Assembly (NCBI RefSeq): GCF_051842935.1
Contig: NZ_JBPXRR010000001.1
Span: 2,294,001-2,358,000, forward strand
Length of the DNA: 64,000 nucleotides
From: Pseudalkalibacillus sp051842935
Lineage (GTDB): Bacteria; Bacillota; Bacilli; Bacillales; Fictibacillaceae
Reading direction: 5' to 3'
Of this stretch, positions 52,757 to 62,104 are shown one piece after another (within the stretch, counting starts at the first letter, position 1; each line of letters opens with the position of its first letter). The notes below the pieces were generated by a model. That model ran no database searches. It was not told where the DNA came from and saw only the letters and a program-made list of their open reading frames with translations. A program made the translations under genes and the position numbers.

Positions 52757-53217
52757 CGACTCGGCTCCTTTTCGATAATCCGTAACAATACATCTTCGGA
52801 GGATACAAATGCCTCTTCAGGTACGAACGGCAGCATTTCCTTCAGCCACCTGAAACGGCCGACCGTCAGACCGTCAGCAATTGCATGGTTTTCTGAAAAG
52901 TTGAGGGCGATCTTGGAAGATCCAAGTTCTTTCACCGTCCTCTTCAACACCTCTTCTAAATCACCTTGATACGTGCGCACCTCATCAAACAAGCCGCACT
53001 CCCGGATGTCTTGAGCGTCAATTGTACTGCATATTGCGAGTCTTCTATTGTCCGCAGTGAACAGAAATGCACCTGGTCCGACTGTCTCCACTCCTGTCAC
53101 GTACGGTAAACAAGGATCGCTCCCTTCACTTGTGAAAATAAGCCAAAGATCAATCTGTTCATTCTGTAAGAGTTCCGATGCATTTTGTAGGTTGTTTTTC
53201 AAATCCACATATTTCAT
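52753..53217 (-). CDS. Stand-alone creatinase N-terminal-domain protein
   Basis: 154 aa that align with only the N-terminal domain of the neighbouring M24 enzyme (QIDLWLIFTSEGSDPCLPYVTG versus the partner's EIDTWLILTRKGYDPSLPFVTD, similarity quoted in part). The catalytic pita-bread domain is absent, without any trace of decay, and both ends are in ATGA overlaps with neighbours. It may form a mixed dimer with the M24 protein or regulate it. Confidence 0.75.
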   Translation of the reverse strand: MKYVDLKNNLQNASELLQNEQIDLWLIFTSEGSDPCLPYVTGVETVGPGAFLFTADNRRLAICSTIDAQDIRECGLFDEVRTYQGDLEEVLKRTVKELGSSKIALNFSENHAIADGLTVGRFRWLKEMLPFVPEEAFVSSEDVLLRIIEKEPSR

Positions 53218-54407
53218 TTCTGCTTCACCACCGCATAAGGGATTGTCACGAGCTCAAGCTGACGTTTGCTCAACACGACTGGTTCTTGATCCGTAACAAG
53301 CACATTTTCTTCTACCAAAATGCATGGAAGACCGTCGTCTTGAATGACTGTCGGTTCTATCGCATAGATTTCACCCGCTTGAATGACCCCTTCCACTTGA
53401 GGGCGCGGTGGCATTTTTCTTGGTCCAAGGATCGTTCCGCCATCATGTGTGGCACGTCCGACTTGATGCCCGACCGAATGACGGATCGTCGGATATCCGT
53501 GTGACTCAATCACGGACCGGCCAACCGCATCAACCTCATGTCCTTTTTTACCAGGAGTCAAAGCTTCGATCGAAGCCGATATCGCTTCCACTGAGGCATT
53601 AAAAGCAGCTTGCACATCTTGAGGCGCGGAATCTTCATCTTCATTCAGGAAATAACACGTCCGTGCAATGTCTGAAACATACCCACTCTCTGCGCGCAAA
53701 CTGAAGTCGATGATGACGGTATCACCAGGTTCAACAATGTGGTCCCCGGGTTTCCTATGAGCAAGCCCACAACGAACGATACATACGAGCGGTAAATCAA
53801 ATGGTTCGCCTAATCCATTCGTTACGCCCCTTTTCTTCATCTCCTCGACAAACAGCTTCCCGATTTCCTTCTCGGTCATCCCGACTTTCATTTGTTCGAA
53901 TGCAGCCTCGAAAATATCAGTCGTATGATTGACGGCCGTTTGGACAGCCTCGGTTTCCGCTGGTGATTTGATACATCGTAAAGGTTGGACGATCGGTTCG
54001 CTTGAGACTTCAATCTCTTTCAGTCTTTCGGAACCTATCAACCTTTCAATCCACTGATATAAGCCTAATGAAAGCCCATCATAAAGGTGGTCATACAGTG
54101 AAATGTTAAGTGCTAATTTTTTCGGCTCATAAGCGTTGAACACTTTAACAAACACTTCATCCATATGGCTCGAATAGGTTTTTACATTCGAGTAGACGCC
54201 TGTTCCTTTGAAGAAATCGTAATCTTCTTCTGATACGATTGCGACATGCTCTCCGCTCTTATGTATGAAGTAGGCTGTTAGATGATCCGTATCCATATCG
54301 GTGACAAAAGGCAGACTCGGATCATATCCCTTTCTCGTTAGAATGAGCCATGTGTCAATTTCCTCCTGATCCATGAGCTGAGTCGCTGCTTCTAATTTCT
54401 CTTTCAC
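53214..54407 (-). CDS. M24 peptidase/creatinase-family enzyme
   Basis: 397 aa: creatinase N-domain (1-150) and pita-bread domain. Metal ligands: Asp in VIIDFSL and SDIARTCYF, His in RHSVGHQVGRATHDGG, Glu in YAIEPTV and VEENVLVT, so it should be catalytically competent as an Xaa-Pro dipeptidase or creatinase-like amidinohydrolase. The given start is GTG 54407 without a clear ribosome binding site; GGGGGCGG lies about 25 bp upstream, so the true start is uncertain. First gene of the four-gene operon. Confidence 0.85.
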   Translation of the reverse strand: MKEKLEAATQLMDQEEIDTWLILTRKGYDPSLPFVTDMDTDHLTAYFIHKSGEHVAIVSEEDYDFFKGTGVYSNVKTYSSHMDEVFVKVFNAYEPKKLALNISLYDHLYDGLSLGLYQWIERLIGSERLKEIEVSSEPIVQPLRCIKSPAETEAVQTAVNHTTDIFEAAFEQMKVGMTEKEIGKLFVEEMKKRGVTNGLGEPFDLPLVCIVRCGLAHRKPGDHIVEPGDTVIIDFSLRAESGYVSDIARTCYFLNEDEDSAPQDVQAAFNASVEAISASIEALTPGKKGHEVDAVGRSVIESHGYPTIRHSVGHQVGRATHDGGTILGPRKMPPRPQVEGVIQAGEIYAIEPTVIQDDGLPCILVEENVLVTDQEPVVLSKRQLELVTIPYAVVKQK

Positions 54408-54514
54408 AATCTGAGCTTGTGTTGAAACGATTGAAACCGCCCCCTTGAATATGTAAAATTAACTTCATTATATCGAATATTCCGATTATTTTATATTTAA
54501 AAGCTCGTCAGCAC

Positions 54515-54542
54515 AAAAAACGGACGCCATGATGACGTCCGT
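54515..54542 (-). terminator. Terminator of the SDR/QueA-like/VOC operon
   Basis: Stem ACGGACG / CGTCCGT (54520-54526 / 54536-54542) followed by TTTTTT on the minus strand. Confidence 0.8.
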
Positions 54543-54543
54543 T

Positions 54544-54888
54544 TCAATGCGTTTGTAGCAATTCGATGCTTTCACCACTCGGACCGAGGATGAAAACATT
54601 CTTCCATCCATTGTCTAACTGGTAAGGGCCTTCGCTCACATTCAATTCAGCATGCTCTTCTAAAAAGACATCCAAGTCCTCCACTTCAAAAGCGATATGT
54701 TTATTGTTTGAGAGTTTTAGACTCTCTTCGACTAACACCAACTCGAGCTGAAACACACCTAACTTCAGGAAGACCAGTTTTTCTCCGAGCAACTCCATAA
54801 TCGACTCCACTTCAAAGCCAAATTTCTTGTAAAACTCAATCGACTCATCCAACCTTTGCGTTTCAATGCCCAGGTGATGCATGTTCAT
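54544..54888 (-). CDS. Glyoxalase/VOC-superfamily protein
   Basis: 114 aa with the VOC pattern: HHLGIETQRLDESIEFYKKF at the start and FILGPSGESIELLQ at the end with a metal-type Glu. Metal-dependent lyase, isomerase or binding protein; substrate unknown. ATG 54888 (GAGGG 6 bp ahead) lies within the 3' end of the QueA-like gene. Confidence 0.8.
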   Translation of the reverse strand: MNMHHLGIETQRLDESIEFYKKFGFEVESIMELLGEKLVFLKLGVFQLELVLVEESLKLSNNKHIAFEVEDLDVFLEEHAELNVSEGPYQLDNGWKNVFILGPSGESIELLQTH

Positions 54889-55948
54889 CTTCATCCCTCG
54901 CTAAAATCAAATTCATATCCCCGAATTCATGCCAGAGATATCGTTTTCTGATCGCCTCTCTATACGCCTTTTTCAACCGCTCCGGTACTACGAAGGCGGA
55001 CAGCATATCGAGATGGCTCGCTTTCGGCTCATGGAATCCGGTCAACAATCCATCGACCACTTGTAAAGCATAATCCTCATGGATATGGAGATTCGTCCAA
55101 CCACGTTTTGCAACCGGGGTCCCTTCAGCATCGACTGCCGATTCAAGTGCACGAACGACCGTCGTCCCAATGGCAATCACCTTATGACCAGCTTGTTTCG
55201 TCCGTCTAATTTTCTCGATTGTGTCTGTCGGAACTTCATATTCCTCTAAGCTATCAGACGGACCGACATGCCATTGGTCATTCCCAAAGTAACTGAGTCC
55301 AGTATGGAGTGTGATGTCCGCAAGCTGAATGCCTCGCTTTTTCAACCGTAACAACATCTCCCAGCTTAGAGCTCTTCCTGCGGAAACCATCTCCACCGAG
55401 CCCGGCACCGTTCCATAGACTGTCTGATACAGGTCGAGCCCCCAATTTTCATGGATGTACTCATACCGAATCGGTTCTCCTAACGTGTATAGCTCATTGT
55501 AAAGGGAGTTCCCTTTCAACGAGAAACAGATCGTCATAAGAGGTTGATTCGATTTTCTGGAACGTACATAAGCCTTCAAATTCGGTGAAAAGACGACCTC
55601 GTCTCCTTGTCGGACCTTCGTATCCACAAACAGAACACGCCAAACAGAATTGCTCTTCCTTTGCCCAAGCCGAACTTCAATATTTTCAGCGATCGTTTCG
55701 CCACACCTCTTGAGATCCACTTTAAAAGAGGCCGGCAAGGTCCGACTGAGATTCATAACGAGAAGATCGCCCGGTTTCAGATGGTTTTCGAGATTCGGAA
55801 AAACGTCATCCTCAGTCTCTCCGGTTGCAGGATCGAGCACCATCAGTTTCACATGGTCCCTCCTCAATCCTTTCGCTTCAGGGGGCCCGACCGCATTCAG
55901 TTCGTTTGGTAGTTCAAACTCGATTGGATTCTTTGCTGCAAGTGCCAT
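54863..55948 (-). CDS. QueA-like protein, divergent paralogue of tRNA preQ1 ribosyltransferase-isomerase
   Basis: 361 aa. Overall QueA framework is clear (LVMNLSRTLPASF, YQTVYGTVPGSVE, ITLHTGLSYFG, AIGTTVVRALES, LLTGFHEPKASHLDMLSAF, FGDMNLIL). However the usual SVAAPTAGLHFT block reads SVEMVSAGRALSWE, so a canonical active-site segment is changed. Context with an SDR and a VOC protein rather than tgt/ruvB also argues for a different role. ATG 55948 starts 5 bp after the SDR stop. Confidence 0.82.
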   Translation of the reverse strand: MALAAKNPIEFELPNELNAVGPPEAKGLRRDHVKLMVLDPATGETEDDVFPNLENHLKPGDLLVMNLSRTLPASFKVDLKRCGETIAENIEVRLGQRKSNSVWRVLFVDTKVRQGDEVVFSPNLKAYVRSRKSNQPLMTICFSLKGNSLYNELYTLGEPIRYEYIHENWGLDLYQTVYGTVPGSVEMVSAGRALSWEMLLRLKKRGIQLADITLHTGLSYFGNDQWHVGPSDSLEEYEVPTDTIEKIRRTKQAGHKVIAIGTTVVRALESAVDAEGTPVAKRGWTNLHIHEDYALQVVDGLLTGFHEPKASHLDMLSAFVVPERLKKAYREAIRKRYLWHEFGDMNLILARDEDEHASPGH

Positions 55949-55953
55949 CCGAC

Positions 55954-56676
55954 TCACCCCTTTTCCAGAACAAAGCTCTGTGCTTCAAGTCTTTGTCCGT
56001 TTTCTTTTGATTCCAGAGAGGCTAGGTACAGAAATACATCCGTCAAATCTTCCGGTTCTGCCAATTCGTAGTCACAGTCTGGTACTGCCAAGTCGTGCAT
56101 CTCCGTGTTCATTTCACCAGGATCAACCATATTAATTCGCACTCCGGTTTCGGAAACTTCATCAGCCCATATGCCTGTTACCCCTTCCAAGGCAAATTTG
56201 GATACACCGTATGCGCCCCATCCAGCATATCCGACATTCCCTGCTTCTGAGGTGACATTGATGATGGAGCCACGATCTCTTTGCAACATGCCTGGAAGTA
56301 CTCTCTTTGTCAGCATGAATGGACCTGCTGCATTGACGCGCAGAACTTCGAGAAACTCATCACTCGGATAGTCTGCCAGGTATGGCATTGGGCTCGGACC
56401 TAGCTTGGAGGCGTTATTGATGAGCACATCGATCCTTCCAAACGTCGTTTCTGTTAAAGAGACGAATCGCTCAATGTCTCGTGCATCACTCGCATCTGCG
56501 GTTACCGCCAGTACTTCAGCTCCAAGAGCCTCCAGTTCTTTAGCCACTTCCTGCAGTTTCACTTCGCCTCTTGCACAGATTGCTAAATTTGCTCCTTGCT
56601 TGGCGAAAGCCCTTGCAACGGCTCGACCTAATCCTTTTGATGCGCCAGTAATCATGACAACTTGTGTTTCGTTCAT
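55954..56676 (-). CDS. SDR-family oxidoreductase, operon partner of the QueA-like protein
   Basis: 240 aa. TGASKGLG near residue 10, NNASKLG near 87, Ser in NVTSEAG and YGVSK near 155. It leads a three-gene operon with QueA-like and VOC genes, with gaps or overlaps of a few bases, so the three probably act on one metabolite. Confidence 0.85.
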   Translation of the reverse strand: MNETQVVMITGASKGLGRAVARAFAKQGANLAICARGEVKLQEVAKELEALGAEVLAVTADASDARDIERFVSLTETTFGRIDVLINNASKLGPSPMPYLADYPSDEFLEVLRVNAAGPFMLTKRVLPGMLQRDRGSIINVTSEAGNVGYAGWGAYGVSKFALEGVTGIWADEVSETGVRINMVDPGEMNTEMHDLAVPDCDYELAEPEDLTDVFLYLASLESKENGQRLEAQSFVLEKG

Positions 56677-56863
56677 ATGAAAACACTCCTTATTTTTTCT
56701 AGTTTGCTTACTCTTAGTTTATTGGGCTTGGAGCTGTTTTTCGTCGGAACGGGGATTGAACTTTCCCTACAAAAATGGATGTACGAATTCTCTAAGACTC
56801 TTCTACGACTATGGTTGTATATACTCTTGAGAGTAGTTGATTTCTGTTTCAGGTGCTTGCTTT

Positions 56864-56901
56864 CCATAAATAAAGAAGCCTCCTCAACTGAGAAGGCTTC
56901 T
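56864..56901 (-). terminator. Terminator of the following oxidase gene
   Basis: AGAAGCC / GGCTTCT (56874-56880 / 56895-56901) with additional inner pairing; minus strand continues TTATTTATGG. Confidence 0.65.
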
Positions 56902-56907
56902 AGCTCA

Positions 56908-58032
56908 TCATTGATTCTTTTCAATCGCGCCATTCACATCATATTCAGACAGCTCTAATTCCACTTCTTCTCCTCTTGCCAATTTAGCCAGCTGAGCTCC
57001 GAGGTAAGGGCCGCTCGTTAGTCCTGATGCTCCGAGACCATTCGCAATCAGCAACCCTTCCACCTCAGGAACTGGACCGATGATTGGAAGGAACCCAGGT
57101 GTGAACGGACGGAATCCGACTCTCGTTTCAAGAAGTGTGGTGTCTTTCAGTCCAGGTGCGATGTCGAGTGCTTGATTCAGGATTTCCTGAATCCCACCAG
57201 CTGTTACTCGATGGTCGAACCCGACATCGTCCTCATGTGTCGCACCGACGACGATCCTGCCGTCATCGAAACTGAGTAAGTATTTGTTGGTCGGCGGCAT
57301 CACGACTGGCCAGTCACTCGTGTCTTCATCGGGAATTTCCAGGTGGACGATCTGTGCCCGTTGGGAAGATAGATGATACGTGTAACCGACCGTTTCGAGA
57401 AGTTCCTTCGACCACGCTCCAGTCGTAAGCATCACCTTGTCAGCGACATACTTTTCACCATCTACCACTACTCCGGTAACTTGATTTCCCTCATGTAAAA
57501 GGAACGCATCTCCGCGAAGGATTTTCGCTCCATTCTTTTGAGCTGAACGGATCAAAGCATCTCTTAACGCCTTACCATTCACCCGCGCAGCCCCGCTTAC
57601 ATATACCGAGGCGTATTCTTCTGACAGAGGCGGGAAGAGTGCTTTCGTTTGAGCAGGGGTCAATTTCGTGATCTCACCGATTTCAGGTGCATCCTCCTTG
57701 CGCTTCAAAGCACGTTCAATCATCTTGTCCAGCTTCTTTTCATCCGTATGGAGGCTGATGGCACCGACTCTTCGATAACCGGTTTCCGTCTCTCCATCCT
57801 CTTCAAGCTGTCGGATCAGTTCAGGATAGTGTTTCGCTCCACCTTTTACAAGACGGTACCAGGCTTTGTTCCGACGCTGCGATAGCCACGGGCAGACGAT
57901 TCCTGCTGCAGCTTCTGTCGCCTGTCCGCGGTCATTGCGGTCAATGAGCGTGACATCTGCCCCAGCTCTCGCTAAATGGTAAGCAGTCGACGCGCCCAAT
58001 ATACCAGCTCCAACGACAATGTATTTTTTCAT
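56908..58032 (-). CDS. FAD-dependent DAO-family amino-acid oxidase/dehydrogenase
   Basis: 374 aa. FAD motif YIVVGAGILGASTAYHLA, ATEAAAGIVCPWLS near residue 45, LETRVGFRPFTPGFLPIIG and ANGLGASGLTSGP near the end. Resembles glycine oxidase/D-amino acid dehydrogenase. Not close to the 51.6-kb DAO enzyme in detail, so a different substrate is likely. ATG 58032 has AAAGGTG 6 bp upstream. Confidence 0.85.
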   Translation of the reverse strand: MKKYIVVGAGILGASTAYHLARAGADVTLIDRNDRGQATEAAAGIVCPWLSQRRNKAWYRLVKGGAKHYPELIRQLEEDGETETGYRRVGAISLHTDEKKLDKMIERALKRKEDAPEIGEITKLTPAQTKALFPPLSEEYASVYVSGAARVNGKALRDALIRSAQKNGAKILRGDAFLLHEGNQVTGVVVDGEKYVADKVMLTTGAWSKELLETVGYTYHLSSQRAQIVHLEIPDEDTSDWPVVMPPTNKYLLSFDDGRIVVGATHEDDVGFDHRVTAGGIQEILNQALDIAPGLKDTTLLETRVGFRPFTPGFLPIIGPVPEVEGLLIANGLGASGLTSGPYLGAQLAKLARGEEVELELSEYDVNGAIEKNQ

Positions 58033-58113
58033 AATGAACACCTTTTTCAATAAAAATCGCTTCTAATTTGCAATTGTACACGACCACATCTTCTTAAACA
58101 AACGGATCTACAA

Positions 58114-58140
58114 AGAAAAGGACGACCCAACGTCGTCCTT
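58114..58140 (-). terminator. Terminator of glcD
   Basis: Perfect 9-bp stem AAGGACGAC / GTCGTCCTT (58118-58126 / 58132-58140), then TTTTCTTTG on the minus strand. Confidence 0.85.
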
Positions 58141-58146
58141 CGCCAT

Positions 58147-59529
58147 CTACTTTTTCAAATGAATCAATTTATGCGGGTTCATGATTTCCTTCGGGTCGAG
58201 CGCAAGCTTGATCTTCTCCATCACTTGCAAAGCTTTCCCATGCTCCCGCTCCTGGTACTTCATTTTACCGATCCCGACGCCATGTTCACCGGTACACGTA
58301 CCACCTCGCGCAAGGGCATACTCGACGATATCTTCATTCAACCTGTCAGCTTTCCACAGTTCTTCTTCATCATTCAAATCAATCATGACGATCGCATGGT
58401 AATTCCCATCACCCACGTGTCCGAGCAGACCACCGTTCAGCCCAAGCTCGTCCATCGTATTCCGAGCATGCTTGATGGCACCTGCAAGCTCTGTAATCGG
58501 AACACACACGTCTGTGACCATCTGTTTCCTTCCAGGATGTCCATGAATGAACGCATAGGCGAGCGTGTGGCGTGCTTCCCACAACTTATTCCGAGCTGCG
58601 TTATCCTCTTCAAAAGCAATTTCCTTACAGCCATGATCTGCAACGATTTCCTTTGTGAACTCCACGTCATGCTTCAGACCAGGCTCATTACCATGAAACT
58701 CTAAAAACAACGTCGGTTGTTCTTCATAGGTCGTTTCATTGTACAGGTTCGTCTGACGGATCGAGATTTCATCCACCAACTCGACTCGAGCAATCGGCAC
58801 TCCTGCTTGTAAAGTAGACACGACTGCTGCAACAGCATCATCAACAGTCGGGAACGATGCACGACCGGCAACGATATGTTCAGGGATTCCGAACACCTTC
58901 AATGTCAGTTCTGTAATGCACCCAAGTGTCCCTTCTGATCCGACGAACAAGCTGTTCAAGTTGTATCCAGATGAAGATTTTTGGGCCATGTTGCCTGTAT
59001 GTATGATTTCACCATCTGGTAGAACGACTTCCAAATCTCTTACCTGATCCCGCATGACACCATATCGAACAGACGTCGTCCCGCTGGCATTTGTAGCAGC
59101 CATACCACCTAACGTCGCATCCGCTCCCGGGTCTACAGAGAAGAAGAGACCATACTTTTTCAGCTCTTTGTTCAACTGCATACGCGTGACACCAGGTTGA
59201 ACTTTAACAAGGAAGTCTTTTTCCCTTACCTCCAGAATCTTGTTCATCAGTGTAAAATCGATCGTAATGCCTTTGTCGTAAGGAATAACGTGTCCTTCAA
59301 GGCTGGAACCGACTCCGAAAGGAACAATCGGCACACCATGTTTGTCTGCTACTTTTACAATTTCACGAACTTCCGCCGAACTTTCAGGATACACAACGAT
59401 ATCGGGTGTGTGAGGTGTGTGATAGGATTCATCCTTGCTATGCTGTTGCAAAATGGTTTCGTTCATCGTTACCTGTTCATCTTTCAAGATTCCCTTCAGT
59501 TCTTCGAAAACATTCAAAGTGACATTCAT
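58147..59529 (-). CDS. glcD: FAD-linked glycolate/D-lactate oxidase subunit, GlcD family
   Basis: 460 aa VAO-type flavoprotein: PIVPFGVGSSLEGHVIP near residue 72, DPGADATLGGMAATNASG near 132, LFVGSEGTLGCITELTLKV near 200, and the C-terminal HVGDGNYHAI and CTGEHGVGIGKM metal/substrate motifs. Oxidises glycolate or D-lactate. AGGAGG lies 7 bp before the ATG. No glcF-type iron-sulfur partner is adjacent. Confidence 0.9.
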   Translation of the reverse strand: MNVTLNVFEELKGILKDEQVTMNETILQQHSKDESYHTPHTPDIVVYPESSAEVREIVKVADKHGVPIVPFGVGSSLEGHVIPYDKGITIDFTLMNKILEVREKDFLVKVQPGVTRMQLNKELKKYGLFFSVDPGADATLGGMAATNASGTTSVRYGVMRDQVRDLEVVLPDGEIIHTGNMAQKSSSGYNLNSLFVGSEGTLGCITELTLKVFGIPEHIVAGRASFPTVDDAVAAVVSTLQAGVPIARVELVDEISIRQTNLYNETTYEEQPTLFLEFHGNEPGLKHDVEFTKEIVADHGCKEIAFEEDNAARNKLWEARHTLAYAFIHGHPGRKQMVTDVCVPITELAGAIKHARNTMDELGLNGGLLGHVGDGNYHAIVMIDLNDEEELWKADRLNEDIVEYALARGGTCTGEHGVGIGKMKYQEREHGKALQVMEKIKLALDPKEIMNPHKLIHLKK

Positions 59530-59562
59530 GATTGAGCCTCCTACTTAATGATGTTTTTCATC

Positions 59563-60645
59563 TTACTTATTCGTCGGAAGGTCCCTCCCTTTCCAGGTCA
59601 CATTCTTTTTCATGAATGTGAAGAAAAGGGAACGGATGAAAACGATGAAAAAAAAGATAAAAGGAATGGGATAAAAGAGAGCGGTGTACCATCGGAATGA
59701 GCCTACCTGACGCAGCATCCAACCCATTTGAACAACGTAAGCAAGATAAAGCAAGCTAAACCATAATGGGATCCCTATCCCTTCTGTACGCCATAACAAC
59801 GAAGCATTCATAAACAAGGAGAAACCGCCAGCTACCCAGGCTATGACGGCTAATAAAGACGTGAGTGGCGTCGACCCAGCTCCTCTTGCAAAATGCTTAC
59901 TCCAGCCACCGATCAGCTGTGTAAAACCTTCCGGATACATTCTGACAGATAGGACATCTTTACCGATCAATCCTCGCACGTTCATGCCCATCGAGCCGAA
60001 CTTGCGTGCCAATGAAAAGTTCTCGAGCACTTCCGAACGGATCGTTTCATGTCCACCTACCCGGAAATAGTCATCCCTTTCACAAACGAGACAGGGGCCA
60101 TATGCGCCCTCCTCTTTCGTCAAACTGAACGCAGCTACGACAACCAGGTTGAACAAGGCTGACAGCTGCTCATAAGGTTTTTTGACAACATGATAAGGTT
60201 GAATCGTCATACATCCACCATTTTCACGGTACGTATGTAAAATCTTCTTCAACCCATTCTTGGACAAACTGATATCTGCATCAAGGAACACAAATACTTC
60301 TCCGCTCGCCATATTTGCACCATTCCAACACGCCCATGGCTTGCCGAACCAACCTGCTGGCAACTTCGGTGCACGGACCACTTTTGCACCTGCGTCTCTC
60401 GCTACCTCAGAAGTCCGATCATCCGAATCATCATCCACCACTATGACTTCAACGTTCTCTAAATCCTGTTCCTTCAGAGATTCAAGTAATGTGGTGATGT
60501 TTCTCTCCTCATTCCGTGCTGGAATAATGATAGAGACGGAGATCCCCTCGATTTCTGAATGAGTTGAATGATGGAGAAATGGCAGCCGACGGAACAGTAG
60601 GAATCCAATCGGCCAGAGTAATGTGAATATCAATAGTTCGACCAT
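59563..60645 (-). CDS. crtQ: Glycosyltransferase family 2, CrtQ-like (C30 carotenoid acid glucosyltransferase)
   Basis: 360 aa. N-terminal membrane helix, GT2 domain (SIIIPARNEERNI, VVDDDSDDRT, FLDADISL) and three C-terminal helices. It follows S. aureus CrtQ over its length (GKPWACWNGA, IQPYHVVKKPYEQLSALFNL, GWSKHFARGAG, final VTWKGR). It would glucosylate diaponeurosporenoic acid. It lies 24 bp after the aldehyde dehydrogenase gene. Confidence 0.88.
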   Translation of the reverse strand: MVELLIFTLLWPIGFLLFRRLPFLHHSTHSEIEGISVSIIIPARNEERNITTLLESLKEQDLENVEVIVVDDDSDDRTSEVARDAGAKVVRAPKLPAGWFGKPWACWNGANMASGEVFVFLDADISLSKNGLKKILHTYRENGGCMTIQPYHVVKKPYEQLSALFNLVVVAAFSLTKEEGAYGPCLVCERDDYFRVGGHETIRSEVLENFSLARKFGSMGMNVRGLIGKDVLSVRMYPEGFTQLIGGWSKHFARGAGSTPLTSLLAVIAWVAGGFSLFMNASLLWRTEGIGIPLWFSLLYLAYVVQMGWMLRQVGSFRWYTALFYPIPFIFFFIVFIRSLFFTFMKKNVTWKGRDLPTNK

Positions 60646-60669
60646 TCGCTCCTGTCCCTTTCTTCCGCA

Positions 60670-61980
60670 TCACCCGTACAACTTTTTGATGAATTTCCTT
60701 AAGAACTGTGCATTCCGCTCTTTATATGGAAACCAGGCGATGTCGTTTTTCTTCTTCCCTTTGTTCACCATGATTGATTTCGTTTCACAAAATGTATGCA
60801 ATCCGTGCTCAGCATGATACCTGCCACGGCCACTTCTTTTTACCCCACCGAAAGGAAGGTTCATATTGCTGATGTTTCTTACTACGCCATTCACATATCC
60901 GTTTCCTGTCTCGAGACGCTCGAGAATTTGCTGTCCACGATCGAGATTCTGAGTAAACACGCTAGCATTCAATCCGAATTCTGAGTCATTGGATAGTTCG
61001 ATCGCCTCTTCGTCATTTTCAAATGGCATCACAGTCATGACTGGTCCGAACACCTCAGTATGCAAGATGTCCATTTCGTGTGTCACATTCGTCAAGATGG
61101 TCGGTGGATAATGCGGATAACCACTCTCTTCACTCGTCCCTCCGAGTGCAAGTTTGGCCCCCTGCTGTACGGCTTCATCCACTTGCCTTTTCACTTCCTG
61201 CCATCCACCTTCCGTAGTCAAACGACCATAATCTTTCGTGGACAGTTCTTCCGTGAGCGATATGACTTTTTCAAGGAAAAGGTCGTACACATCTTTATGG
61301 ACGTATACCCTTTCGATACTGACGCAAACTTGTCCACTATGGAAGAACGATCCCCATACAGCCGCTCTGGCTGCCCGGTCCAGCTCTGCATCTTCACACA
61401 CGATCATCGGGTCTTTCCCGCTCAGTTCTAGATCGCAAGGGATCATCGCTTCTGCGGCCATCCGATTGACAATCTTCCCCGTCTTCAATCCTCCTGTGAA
61501 GAAGATCTTGTCAGGACCCGTTTTAACGATGGCTTCACCCACATCCGCTTCTCCTTGGACGACTTGTACAACACCTTCCGGAAATCCAGCAGCTTGGAAT
61601 GTAGAGGCTATTTTATCGTTGATTGCCGGAACTTCCTCGGACGGTTTCAATACAACCGTGTTCCCGGCAATCAAGGCACTGATGACGGGAAGTAGAGACA
61701 ACTGAATCGGAAAATTCCAAGGGGAAAACACAGCCACGACACCCATCGGTTCGTAACATACGTACGACTTCTCTCCCCAAAACGTAAGCGGTGTTTTCAC
61801 CTTTCGTTTTTTCAACATCTTGCCTGCTCTTTTTTCGTAATATTTCATTGCATCCAGCGTCACATACAACTCACTTGCTAAAGTATCGGTTTCGCTCTTT
61901 CCTGTTTCTTCGTAAACGAGTCGAACCCATTCATCCAACTCTGAGGTGATCCGTTTTCTCAATGCTTTGATATGTACCAA
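60670..61980 (-). CDS. aldH: Aldehyde dehydrogenase, candidate 4,4'-diaponeurosporenal dehydrogenase
   Basis: At least 436 aa of class-3-like ALDH: FSPWNFPIQL near residue 90, Glu in LELSGKDP, Cys in FFHSGQVCVS near 210, and FGPVMTV. Given its place beside crtQ and crtP it probably oxidises the carotenoid aldehyde. The TTG at 61980 would cut off the expected N-terminal helix: the frame stays open upstream to 62067 with fitting sequence (IDKIFQIAGDAQKTWSALSV), ending at CTG 62067 just after AAAGGGG. A non-AUG start around 62067 (about 465 aa) is likely. Confidence 0.85.
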   Translation of the reverse strand: MVHIKALRKRITSELDEWVRLVYEETGKSETDTLASELYVTLDAMKYYEKRAGKMLKKRKVKTPLTFWGEKSYVCYEPMGVVAVFSPWNFPIQLSLLPVISALIAGNTVVLKPSEEVPAINDKIASTFQAAGFPEGVVQVVQGEADVGEAIVKTGPDKIFFTGGLKTGKIVNRMAAEAMIPCDLELSGKDPMIVCEDAELDRAARAAVWGSFFHSGQVCVSIERVYVHKDVYDLFLEKVISLTEELSTKDYGRLTTEGGWQEVKRQVDEAVQQGAKLALGGTSEESGYPHYPPTILTNVTHEMDILHTEVFGPVMTVMPFENDEEAIELSNDSEFGLNASVFTQNLDRGQQILERLETGNGYVNGVVRNISNMNLPFGGVKRSGRGRYHAEHGLHTFCETKSIMVNKGKKKNDIAWFPYKERNAQFLRKFIKKLYG

Positions 61981-62104
61981 TCGGTCTTGAACAGAAAGGG
62001 CTGACCACGTTTTCTGTGCATCTCCCGCTATTTGAAAAATCTTGTCGATGTTGTCGATGACCAGCAGCCCCTTTATATGTCCGAATCGTCTTAACTTTAC
62101 AATT

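Noticed and set aside
56662..56958. 98-aa plus-strand ORF
   Set aside because: No ribosome binding site; spans an intergenic gap and a terminator.
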